From: Pseudomonadota bacterium | Lineage (GTDB): Bacteria; Pseudomonadota; Gammaproteobacteria; Burkholderiales; Burkholderiaceae_B | Assembly: GCA_021793875.1 (NCBI GenBank) | Contig: JAJYRX010000024.1 | Location: forward strand, 1-11,962 | DNA length: 11,962 nt | Reading direction: 5' to 3' | Part shown: positions 1-6,771 of the stretch, one piece after another | Numbering within the stretch: position 1 is the first letter of the stretch | Layout of the letters: every line of letters starts with the position of its first letter | Position numbers and translations under genes: made by a program | Notes under the pieces: generated by a model | The model's database searches: none | What the model was told of the DNA's origin: nothing | The model's input: the letters and a program-made list of their open reading frames with translations, nothing else

Positions 1-473
1 CAGTACTTGAGTCTGCGCCAGAGTACGCTAGCCTAATAGCTGACGACCTTCTGCATTGTTACGAAAACGATGGCAACCTTCAGGGGGGGTTAGATATACT
101 TAAGAAACATTATTTCAACTACCCCTCTCTAGATGTATTCTCTGTAATTATTAAAGGCTATCGCAAGCACAACAATTATCAGGAAGCCTACAACTTTATT
201 CATAAAGCCTTAAGTTCCCATCCAACGCTGCTTGGTCTTGATCGAGCCATTGAGTCTGAGCTAAATGATCAGAACAGAGCTACAGTAGATGTGCCTGGAA
301 TTCCTTATGCAGACTTAGATCTCATGCGTACCATTATTTCTAGGCATGCGCATAGGTTAGATAAATATTCCTGTAATAACTGTGGCTTTGAAGCGCGTCA
401 TTATTATTGGCAGTGCCCGGGCTGCAATGGCTGGGATACATACAAGCCACGTCGTATAGAAGAGTTTCAATGA
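1..473 (+). CDS. lapB: LapB (YciM) LPS-assembly regulator, C-terminal part
   Basis: The reading frame is open from position 3 to the TGA at 471-473, giving 156 residues; the N-terminus lies outside the window. Its last 36 residues form a rubredoxin-like metal site with two Cys pairs, CNNCGF and CPGC, then a W-D-T and a basic tail, which is the hallmark of LapB. The upstream part is helical and consistent with the last TPR repeats, for example the Q-E-A-Y-N-F-I-H-K-A-L segment. In the family, LapB is an inner-membrane-anchored cytoplasmic protein that steers FtsH-dependent turnover of LpxC and so limits LPS synthesis. The stop overlaps the rfaE1 start as ATGA, so the two are probably translated together. 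A run of seven G lies in the coding frame at 83-89. Identification is secure; the missing N-terminal membrane anchor is inferred. Confidence 0.93.
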   Translation, partial: VLESAPEYASLIADDLLHCYENDGNLQGGLDILKKHYFNYPSLDVFSVIIKGYRKHNNYQEAYNFIHKALSSHPTLLGLDRAIESELNDQNRATVDVPGIPYADLDLMRTIISRHAHRLDKYSCNNCGFEARHYYWQCPGCNGWDTYKPRRIEEFQ

Positions 474-1399
474 GTAAATTTCCAACATTACAAGCTGCAA
501 ATGCGCGCGTTTTGGTTGTAGGCGATGTAATGCTAGATCGTTACTGGTTTGGTGAAGTTAATAGAATTTCTCCTGAAGCGCCAGTGCCCGTAGTGCGAGT
601 TGCTCGTACCGAAGACAGGTTAGGTGGTGCTGCAAACGTAGCTCGTAACGCTGCTAGTCTTGGAGCTAAGGTTTCACTTTTTGGAGTGGTTGGTAGAGAT
701 GGTCCCGGACACGATATTGCTGATATGCTTGAAAATGAAGGCATAGACTGCAATTTGGTGTTTGACGCTTCTGTGCCTACCATAATAAAAATGCGCGTAC
801 TAGGTCGTCAGCAGCAGCTTTTAAGGGTCGACTTCGAAGAGCGTCCAACCACCACTAGCATACAAGAAATGCATACAAAACTGGCAGAAGTTATAAACGA
901 TTTTGATGTGGTTGTTGTGTCCGATTACTCCAAAGGCACTCTTTCTAATGTAGAGCATCTTATTGAAGTAGCACGTAAGTCGGAAGTACCAGTGCTTATA
1001 GACCCTAAGGGCCACAAATACAACCGTTATTATGGGGCAACCATAATGACGCCAAACCGCAAAGAAATGCAAGATGCGGTCGGACTCTGGGAGTCGGAAC
1101 AAGAGTTGCATGCGAAAGCGCAACAGCTGCGCGTAAGTCTTGGACTTGAGGCCTTATTAGTTACAAGGTCAGAAGAAGGTATGAGCTTATTTACAGAGCA
1201 AGGGCATGAACGAGTAGATGCATATGCACATGAAGTGTTTGACGTATCAGGTGCTGGTGATACCGTTCTTGCTACTCTTGCAGTTATGCATGCAGCCGGG
1301 TTTAATTGGAAAGAGTCTATGGTATGGGCAAATAGAGCAGGTGGTGTAGTTGTTGGCAAACTGGGCACATCTGTTGTTACTCCCGAGGAATTATCATGA
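470..1399 (+). CDS. rfaE1: D-glycero-beta-D-manno-heptose-7-phosphate kinase (kinase-only RfaE/HldE domain I)
   Basis: This 309-residue PfkB/ribokinase-fold kinase phosphorylates heptose 7-phosphate at C1 on the way to ADP-heptose for the LPS inner core. Visible motifs are the N-terminal VLVVGDVMLDRYW substrate-binding segment, the glycine-rich LGGAANVARN loop, and the DVSGAGDT anion-hole/catalytic signature with the presumed catalytic base at D264. The protein ends at the kinase domain. The C-terminal nucleotidyltransferase half of enterobacterial HldE is absent, as is usual in betaproteobacteria, so a separate rfaE2/hldC is expected elsewhere. I chose the ATG at 470 because it overlaps the lapB stop, has AGAAGAG at 458-464, and is where family homology begins. 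An ATG at 407 in the same frame would only add residues encoded inside lapB. The 3' end overlaps hldD as ATGA. Confidence 0.95.
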   Translation: MSKFPTLQAANARVLVVGDVMLDRYWFGEVNRISPEAPVPVVRVARTEDRLGGAANVARNAASLGAKVSLFGVVGRDGPGHDIADMLENEGIDCNLVFDASVPTIIKMRVLGRQQQLLRVDFEERPTTTSIQEMHTKLAEVINDFDVVVVSDYSKGTLSNVEHLIEVARKSEVPVLIDPKGHKYNRYYGATIMTPNRKEMQDAVGLWESEQELHAKAQQLRVSLGLEALLVTRSEEGMSLFTEQGHERVDAYAHEVFDVSGAGDTVLATLAVMHAAGFNWKESMVWANRAGGVVVGKLGTSVVTPEELS

Positions 1400-2391
1400 T
1401 AGTAGTTACAGGAGCAGCCGGGTTTATCGGCAGCAATATAGTGGCTGGTTTAAACCGGCGTGGGTATAACGATATTATCGCGGTAGACGATTTAACCGAT
1501 GGTGATAAGTTCGTTAACCTGGTTAATCTGCAAATATCCGATTACATGCATAAAGATGAGTTTAGAAGACTAGTTCTATCTAAATCATTAGGGAATATAG
1601 AAGCCATAATACATCAGGGTGCTTGCTCCGATACCACTGAGCGTGACGGTCACTTCATGATGGACAACAACTACCGTGTGACCTTAGAGTTATTTAAGTA
1701 TGCGCAAGAAAAACGTATACATTTTTTGTATGCCTCGTCTGCTGCTGTGTATGGAGCGGGTCCTAAGTATATAGAAAGCCCCGACAACGAGGCCCCTTTA
1801 AATGTTTACGGTTACTCTAAGCTTTTATTTGATCAGGTTTTAAGGCGCAAGCTGAAAAGCCTTTCTGCCCCTGCAGTTGGTTTGCGTTACTTTAATGTGT
1901 ATGGTCCTAATGAACAACATAAGGGGCGCATGGCTTCGGTTGCGCGTCATAATATTTATCAGTTTAAAGAGCATGGTTTTGTGCGTTTGTTTGGCGGCTG
2001 GGATGGCTATGATGCTGGTCAACAACAGCGTGACTTTATATATATAGATGACGTAGTCGATGTGAATCTTCACTTTCTTGATAACAGTTCAGTTTCTGGA
2101 ATTTTTAATTGTGGTACAGGCAGGGCTCAGCCGTTTAACGATGTTGCAGCATCGGTAGTAAATGGTCTTAGAGTTTTAGAAGGTAATAATGAATTAGAAA
2201 TCAGTAAGCTGGTAGAGCAAGGGCTTATACAATACATAGATTTTCCTGACGACCTTAAAGGCAGGTATCAAAGTCACACACAGGCAAATCTTGATCATCT
2301 ACGTTCAGCTGGGTACACCAAGCCGTTTATGGACGTACAAACAGGGGTAGAACGTTATATAAAAAGCCTGTCTAATAGTGGGCTTATATAG
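1396..2391 (+). CDS. hldD: ADP-L-glycero-D-manno-heptose 6-epimerase
   Basis: This 331-residue extended short-chain dehydrogenase converts ADP-D-glycero- to ADP-L-glycero-D-manno-heptose, the activated sugar for the LPS inner core. The N-terminal Rossmann motif GAAGFIG spans residues 6-12, followed by the acidic VDDL turn near 30. ASSAAVYG (113-120) supplies the active-site serine region, and the YxxxK catalytic pair is Y138/K142. LRYFNVYGPNE and the RDFIYIDDVV stretch are typical of the family, and the length matches HldD. The start ATG overlaps the rfaE1 TGA and has GAGGA at 1385-1389, so it is probably translationally coupled. Together with lapB and rfaE1 it forms an LPS-core operon. No convincing U-tract terminator follows it. 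Confidence 0.96.
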   Translation: MIVVTGAAGFIGSNIVAGLNRRGYNDIIAVDDLTDGDKFVNLVNLQISDYMHKDEFRRLVLSKSLGNIEAIIHQGACSDTTERDGHFMMDNNYRVTLELFKYAQEKRIHFLYASSAAVYGAGPKYIESPDNEAPLNVYGYSKLLFDQVLRRKLKSLSAPAVGLRYFNVYGPNEQHKGRMASVARHNIYQFKEHGFVRLFGGWDGYDAGQQQRDFIYIDDVVDVNLHFLDNSSVSGIFNCGTGRAQPFNDVAASVVNGLRVLEGNNELEISKLVEQGLIQYIDFPDDLKGRYQSHTQANLDHLRSAGYTKPFMDVQTGVERYIKSLSNSGLI

Positions 2392-2467
2392 ACATAACTA
2401 GCAATCAGGGTATTTACTCGCGGTTATTTACAATACCAGCGTATAACTACCTTTAAATAATCAATCA

Positions 2468-2530
2468 TTATAGTGGCTGAATGCTGCACGGCATTCTATT
2501 GTTCTGACAACTAAAGGAGAGCCACTATGA
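2468..2530 (+). promoter_or_regulatory. Structured 5' leader that pairs with the start codon of the comEA-like gene
   Basis: ATAGTGGCT (2470-2478) is perfectly complementary to AGCCACTAT (2520-2528), and U2468-A2530 and U2469-G2529 can extend the stem. The strand between holds a second perfect hairpin, GAATGC (2479-2484) with GCATTC (2491-2496), and a small one, TTGT/ACAA (2499-2502/2507-2510). This makes a three-way-junction shape. The start codon 2527-2529 lies in the closing stem, and the Shine-Dalgarno AGGAG (2515-2519) sits directly inside it. The pairing is seen in the sequence; a role in translational control is inferred and needs a transcription start upstream of 2468. No good promoter is visible upstream. 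Confidence 0.5.
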
Positions 2531-2910
2531 ACCCATTTATTAGTTCAACTGTTGCTAAAGCTATACCTGAGCATAAGCGGGCTAGCTATTGGCATTCTGC
2601 AAAGCCCAAACGCTTCAATATCAAAAAGACTTGTACCAGAGCCATAATACTTAGCGCTCTGTTGCCCATATTAGTGCATGCTATAGATATAAATCAGGCT
2701 AGTGTAGATGAGCTTAAAAGTGTACGCGGAATTGGGGCTAAAACAGCAGAGCTAATAGTGGCAGAGCGCACAAGAGGGGGTAGTTTTGAATCAATCACAG
2801 ACCTTTCAGAGCGTGTAAAAGGTATTGGGCCTAAGAAGGCAGCGGCATTGCAAGATGCGGGTTTGGTGGTTAGCACACCGAATAAACCTAAGTTACCCCA
2901 CAGCAACTAG
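2527..2910 (+). CDS. ComEA-like helix-hairpin-helix protein with N-terminal membrane or signal segment
   Basis: This is a 127-residue protein. Residues 1-38 are polar and rich in Lys/Arg, residues 39-52 are hydrophobic (AIILSALLPILVHA) and could be an anchor or a signal peptide ending near A52. Residues 53-113 form a double helix-hairpin-helix fold beginning INQAS, with the two hairpin glycine motifs RGIG and KGIG. This is the ComEA/HhH family, whose members bind DNA without sequence specificity outside the inner membrane, often in natural transformation. The start is the only in-frame ATG and has a good AGGAG at 2515-2519, buried in the leader structure. The 38-residue cationic stretch before the hydrophobic segment is longer than a usual signal peptide n-region. 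No other competence gene is nearby, so a role in DNA uptake is only inferred. Confidence 0.82.
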   Translation: MNPFISSTVAKAIPEHKRASYWHSAKPKRFNIKKTCTRAIILSALLPILVHAIDINQASVDELKSVRGIGAKTAELIVAERTRGGSFESITDLSERVKGIGPKKAAALQDAGLVVSTPNKPKLPHSN

Positions 2911-2953
2911 TTTAATGTTTAAAGTTATGGTTAATGGGTGTATTATTCTTGCC

Positions 2954-3859
2954 ATGAATACATACCCAACCATACAGAGCATTATTGGCCAAACCCCCAT
3001 AGTTCGTTTGCAACGTATTCCGGGCGCGGCCAATACACAACGAGGCAATACTATATTGGCCAAACTAGAAGGCCATAACCCTGCTGGTTCGGTTAAAGAC
3101 CGAGCCGCCGTAGCCATGATTACCGGTGCCCAGCAAGAAGGTCTTATAAAGCCCGGTGACACTTTAATTGAGGCCACTAGCGGAAACACCGGCATAGCTC
3201 TGGCAATGGCAGCCGCTATATTAGGCTATAAAATGATACTTATAATGCCCGACAACTTAACACAAGAGCGAAGGGCAGCCATGCAAGCTTATGGTGCTCA
3301 GCTAATCCTTACGCCTTCTGAAAGTGGGGGTATGGAGTATGCCCGAGACCTTGCGCACAACATGCAAAAGCAAGGTAAAGGTATTGTTCTAGATCAGTTT
3401 TCTAACCCTAATAATCCTAAGGCCCACTTTGAAGGCACTGGTCCTGAAATATGGCAACAAACAAATGGCACCATCACTCATTTTGTTAGTGCCATGGGCA
3501 CTACCGGCACAATAATGGGTGTAAGCTCTTATCTTAAGTCCCGTAACAAAAATATAAAAATAATAGGTGCTCAGCCGGCTGATGGAGCGCAAATAGCTGG
3601 CATAAGAAAATGGCCTTTAGAATATCAGCCCGCCATTTACAATTCTGGTCAGGTAGATGAGTTCGAGCATATTAGCCAAACTGAAGCCGAGAGCATGACA
3701 AAACGCATGGCTACAGAAGAAGGCCTGTTTGCAGGGGTTTCATCTGGTGGCGCTCTGGTTGCTGCAATGCGTGTTGCAGAAAGGGTCAGTAACGCCACCA
3801 TAGTATTTATAGTTTGTGATCGTGGAGATCGTTATTTATCAACTGGTTTGTTTAATTAG
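2954..3859 (+). CDS. cysM: Cysteine synthase B (O-acetylserine sulfhydrylase)
   Basis: This 301-residue PLP enzyme of fold type II makes L-cysteine from O-acetylserine and sulfide (or thiosulfate in CysM enzymes). The PLP Schiff-base lysine is K48 in NPAGSVKDRAA. The substrate loop TSGNTG covers 75-80, the phosphate-binding loop GTTGTIMG follows in the middle, and SSGG lies near the C-terminus. The ending with DRGDRYLSTGLF, and no extra C-terminal tail, points to CysM rather than CysK. The ATG at 2954 fits where the family begins (YPTIQSIIGQTP), but no good ribosome site precedes it. In-frame ATGs at 2927 and 2915 could add 9 or 13 residues. It lies 43 bp after the comEA-like gene. The last 8 bp overlap the 3' end of mltB on the other strand. 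Confidence 0.94.
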   Translation: MNTYPTIQSIIGQTPIVRLQRIPGAANTQRGNTILAKLEGHNPAGSVKDRAAVAMITGAQQEGLIKPGDTLIEATSGNTGIALAMAAAILGYKMILIMPDNLTQERRAAMQAYGAQLILTPSESGGMEYARDLAHNMQKQGKGIVLDQFSNPNNPKAHFEGTGPEIWQQTNGTITHFVSAMGTTGTIMGVSSYLKSRNKNIKIIGAQPADGAQIAGIRKWPLEYQPAIYNSGQVDEFEHISQTEAESMTKRMATEEGLFAGVSSGGALVAAMRVAERVSNATIVFIVCDRGDRYLSTGLFN

Positions 3860-5042
3860 CACTTTCGCCGTTTACCCGCTGTTTAATTTCTTGAGCTAAC
3901 TCATACACAGAAGCTGCATAAAAGTAGCTGCGATTATAGTGAGTTATAGCAAAAAAGTTTGGCGTACCTATTCTGTATTCCACGGTTTGACGCGGTTCAT
4001 CTAGAAGGTCTACCACGCCTACTTTATACCGCATCCAATCTTGCTGTTTTGGCCCCCGTAGTATGCGTGCTCCATGTTGCTCTAAAGTTTGCCAGTCTAG
4101 GTCTGGGTTTATGTCGCCAGTAACCAGACTTTTTGCGTTGTTAGGAGGGCTTACGGGAGCGAACACAGGTAGCCCTGGTTGCCACCCATGGTGACGCAAA
4201 AAGCTTGCCACCGAGGTTATGGCATCTTTAGTATTGTTGTGTAAGTCTATGTTGCCGTCATTATTACCATCTACTGCGTATCTTAGAAGGCTTCCAGGCA
4301 TGAATTGTGGCAGTCCCATGGCTCCTGCATATGACCCTGTTACTTCATATGCATTTAAGCGACCTTGATGATGTAATAATATAAGGTCGGCAAGCTGGTC
4401 TCTAAACAGTTTGCTACGCTCAGGACGGTTGGGGTCAGGATACCTAAATCCAAGGGTGGCAAGCGCATCTAGAACTTTAAAATCGCCCATATAGCGACCA
4501 TATATAGTCTCTACACCAATAATTGCCACAATAATTTCAGCAGGAACGCCATATTCTTTTTCTACATCGGCAAGTTCGCTGCGATGTGATTGCCAGAATT
4601 CTGTGCCAGCTTTTATCCTTATAGGTTCAACAAACCTTTTCTTGTAAGTTACCCAGCTTCGTCTTATGCGAGTTTTAGATGGCGACATCAGACTAGCCAC
4701 CTTATCGTTATAGCGAGCAGCTTTTAGTAGCTTATTTACCTCTGCTTGTGGTATGTTTCTTTTTTGAGACAGCTCTTGCGCATATTCTTGTATATCGGGC
4801 ATAAGTATATTGTTTGAATCTGTAAAGCCTTGTGCTATAGCTTTAGACTGCCCTGATTTTATTTGAGCTGGCTCGGATATTTCGGGAAGGTCAGCGTATT
4901 TTGAACCAGAATGGCTTGTATTTACTGTAGGCTTTTCTTCAAATGCTGGCTTACTGCTGTTGGTTGCGGTTGTGTTGCTTGCACATGCACTTAGAAGGCA
5001 TATTGCAGCGGCTGCATATAAGTATTTTCTTTTTAATGGCAT
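3852..5042 (-). CDS. mltB: Membrane-bound lytic murein transglycosylase B (lipoprotein)
   Basis: This 396-residue protein cleaves peptidoglycan glycan strands to 1,6-anhydroMurNAc products. A basic N-terminus (PLKRK) and an alanine-rich core end in the lipobox LSAC with the lipidated Cys at 20. Ala at +2 fits sorting to the outer membrane. The catalytic glutamate is E178 in GVETIYG, preceded by YGVPAEIIVAIIG. GSYAGAMGLPQFMPG (236-250) is the family substrate motif, and the Asp/Asn-rich loop D258-D266 matches the calcium-binding EF-hand-like site of Slt35. The C-terminal NFFAITHYNRSYFYA is also typical. It is somewhat longer than E. coli MltB because of a low-complexity linker after the lipid anchor. 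The ribosome site AAGGAA lies 5 bases before the ATG (plus strand 5047-5052). The start is fixed by the signal peptide. Confidence 0.94.
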   Translation of the reverse strand: MPLKRKYLYAAAAICLLSACASNTTATNSSKPAFEEKPTVNTSHSGSKYADLPEISEPAQIKSGQSKAIAQGFTDSNNILMPDIQEYAQELSQKRNIPQAEVNKLLKAARYNDKVASLMSPSKTRIRRSWVTYKKRFVEPIRIKAGTEFWQSHRSELADVEKEYGVPAEIIVAIIGVETIYGRYMGDFKVLDALATLGFRYPDPNRPERSKLFRDQLADLILLHHQGRLNAYEVTGSYAGAMGLPQFMPGSLLRYAVDGNNDGNIDLHNNTKDAITSVASFLRHHGWQPGLPVFAPVSPPNNAKSLVTGDINPDLDWQTLEQHGARILRGPKQQDWMRYKVGVVDLLDEPRQTVEYRIGTPNFFAITHYNRSYFYAASVYELAQEIKQRVNGESAN

Positions 5043-5052
5043 AGTGTTCCTT

Positions 5053-5976
5053 ATGGATACTCTATATATTACTCACCCTGACTGTGGTTTGCATAATATG
5101 GGTTCGTGGCATCCTGAAAGCCCCGATCGCATCGATGCAATTCACGACCAGCTGGTTGCGTCTGGTGTGCTTGATTTCCTTGTTCAGGCTATTCCCGACC
5201 CCGTTTCTGACGAGCATATACTTAGAGTGCACACACCAGAGCACCTGAATCATATAAAAAATAATGCTCCAGTTGAAGGAACATATTCTATAGATGCCGA
5301 TACAATAATGACAACACATACTCTTGCTGCGGCAAGAGTTGCAGCAGGTGCTGGGGTACTTGCTGTAGATCGTCTTATGCAGGGTAGTCATAAAACTGCA
5401 TTTTGCTCAGTGCGCCCACCAGGCCATCATGCCGAGCCAGATGCAGCAATGGGATTTTGTTTTTTTAATAACATTGCAATTGCAGCTGCTTATGCTCTTG
5501 AGGTATACGACCTGAAACGTGTGGCAATAATCGATTTTGATGTTCATCATGGAAATGGTACCGAACGTGCATTTGCAAATGACCCCAGAGTAATGATGTG
5601 TAGCTTTTATCAACACCCTTTGTATCCTGATAGGCATGTTGAAAATCCGGGTGCCAATATGGTTAATGTACCAGTGCCTGCGGGTACTCGTGGTTCCGAT
5701 TTGTCCCAAATCGTTACCAACCAATGGATGCCAAAGCTTAGTCAGTTTCAACCGCAAATGATTTTTATCTCTGCTGGTTTCGATGCCCACCGAGAAGATG
5801 AAATATCACAACTTCGTATGGTTGAAGATGACTATGCATGGATAACATCACAGCTGGTTGATTTAGCCGAACAAACAGCCAATGGTCGAATAGTTAGTAT
5901 GTTAGAGGGTGGTTATAGTCTTTCCGCACTTGGTCGAAGTGTACTTGCTCACATCAGAGCTCTCTCAAAGTTGTAG
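5053..5976 (+). CDS. Histone-deacetylase-superfamily amidohydrolase (class II / HDAH-like)
   Basis: This 307-residue zinc deacetylase has all the superfamily signatures: RPPGHHA with the His pair H125/H126, GFCFFNN (135-140), DFDVHHGNGT with the zinc ligands D163 and H165, SAGFDAH with the third ligand D244, and LEGGY with the catalytic tyrosine Y288. It resembles the bacterial histone-deacetylase-like amidohydrolases described from Alcaligenaceae. In bacteria the substrates are probably acetylated small amines, polyamines or protein lysines; the real one cannot be read from sequence. I chose the ATG at 5053 because family homology begins at its Y-I-T-H-P. Earlier in-frame starts fall inside the antisense of the mltB signal peptide. 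No clear Shine-Dalgarno precedes it. Its start is 10 bp from the divergent mltB start. Confidence 0.9.
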   Translation: MDTLYITHPDCGLHNMGSWHPESPDRIDAIHDQLVASGVLDFLVQAIPDPVSDEHILRVHTPEHLNHIKNNAPVEGTYSIDADTIMTTHTLAAARVAAGAGVLAVDRLMQGSHKTAFCSVRPPGHHAEPDAAMGFCFFNNIAIAAAYALEVYDLKRVAIIDFDVHHGNGTERAFANDPRVMMCSFYQHPLYPDRHVENPGANMVNVPVPAGTRGSDLSQIVTNQWMPKLSQFQPQMIFISAGFDAHREDEISQLRMVEDDYAWITSQLVDLAEQTANGRIVSMLEGGYSLSALGRSVLAHIRALSKL

Positions 5977-6021
5977 AATAGTGGAGTTGTACAGATTTTT
6001 TATTTGTTTGGAGACGTTTAA

Positions 6022-6771
6022 ATGAAGGTGTTAGTACCTGTAAAGCGTGTGGTAGATCACAACGTTAAGGTCCGCGTCAAGTCCGATCAGACTGACGTCG
6101 ATATAGCCAATGTCAAAATGTCCATGAACCCTTTTGACGAAATTGCAGTTGAAGAGGCCATGCGTCTTAAGGAAGGCGGCGCTGTATCCGAAGTGGTCGC
6201 AGTTTCATGCGGGGTTGCTCAGTGTCAGGAAACATTGCGCACAGCTATGGCAATAGGGGCAGATCGCTCTGTTCTAGTACAAACAGACAGCGAACTTCAA
6301 CCGCTTGCTGTCGCAAAAATACTTAAATCTATAGTAGAAAAAGAAGAGCCACAACTGGTAATTCTTGGTAAGCAGGCTATAGATGACGATTCAAACCAAA
6401 CCGGGCAAATGCTGGCTGCCTTGCTAGACTGGCCACAGGCAACTTTTGCAAGTAAGGTCGAGGTGAACGGCGATACGGTCAATGTAACCCGTGAGGTTGA
6501 CGGTGGGCTTGAAACGGTTTCTCTGAAGTTGCCAGCGGTAATCACAACCGACCTTAGGCTTAACGAGCCTCGCTACGTAACTCTACCAAACATAATGAAG
6601 GCCAAGAAAAAGCCCCTAGAAACGCTTACGCCCGATGAACTAGGTGTCGACGTAGAGCCTCGTCTTAAAACCCTTAAGGTTGCCGAGCCAGCAGAGCGTG
6701 AGGCGGGAATTATTGTTCCCGATGTAGCAACTCTGGTTGATAAACTCAAAAATGAAGCCAAGGTGGTTTAA
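6022..6771 (+). CDS. etfB: Electron transfer flavoprotein beta subunit
   Basis: This 249-residue protein, with EtfA, carries electrons from acyl-CoA and related dehydrogenases to ETF-ubiquinone oxidoreductase. It starts with the family N-terminus MKVLVPVKRV and has NPFDEIAVEEA near 36-46. The AMP-binding stretch LGKQAIDDDSNQTGQ covers about 115-129, and the C-terminal LRLNEPRYVTLPNIMKAKKKP region (178-198) includes the dehydrogenase recognition loop. Length is normal for group I ETF, the housekeeping kind. GGAG at 6010-6013 lies 8 bases before the ATG. The stop codon is directly followed by the etfA ATG, so the pair is an operon. Confidence 0.97.
   Translation: MKVLVPVKRVVDHNVKVRVKSDQTDVDIANVKMSMNPFDEIAVEEAMRLKEGGAVSEVVAVSCGVAQCQETLRTAMAIGADRSVLVQTDSELQPLAVAKILKSIVEKEEPQLVILGKQAIDDDSNQTGQMLAALLDWPQATFASKVEVNGDTVNVTREVDGGLETVSLKLPAVITTDLRLNEPRYVTLPNIMKAKKKPLETLTPDELGVDVEPRLKTLKVAEPAEREAGIIVPDVATLVDKLKNEAKVV

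Noticed and set aside
291..473. Stand-alone 60-residue zinc-ribbon protein
   Set aside because: The same frame is open to the window edge and reads as LapB, so this is the C-terminus of a larger protein.
821..1123. 100-residue open frame on the minus strand inside rfaE1
   Set aside because: It lies wholly antisense to a well-supported kinase gene, has no recognisable domain and no ribosome site that I can support.
2423..2447. Terminator after hldD (GTTAT/ATAAC)
   Set aside because: A 5-bp AT-rich stem with a 15-base loop and no U-tract does not support termination.
5003..5031. Promoter for the deacetylase gene (TTGCAG, TATAAG)
   Set aside because: The hexamers are not at a workable spacing, and similar weak matches occur throughout this AT-rich DNA.
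5062..5790. Two minus-strand open frames (109 and 127 residues) inside the deacetylase gene
   Set aside because: They are shadows of a gene with every catalytic motif intact, and their composition is not protein-like.
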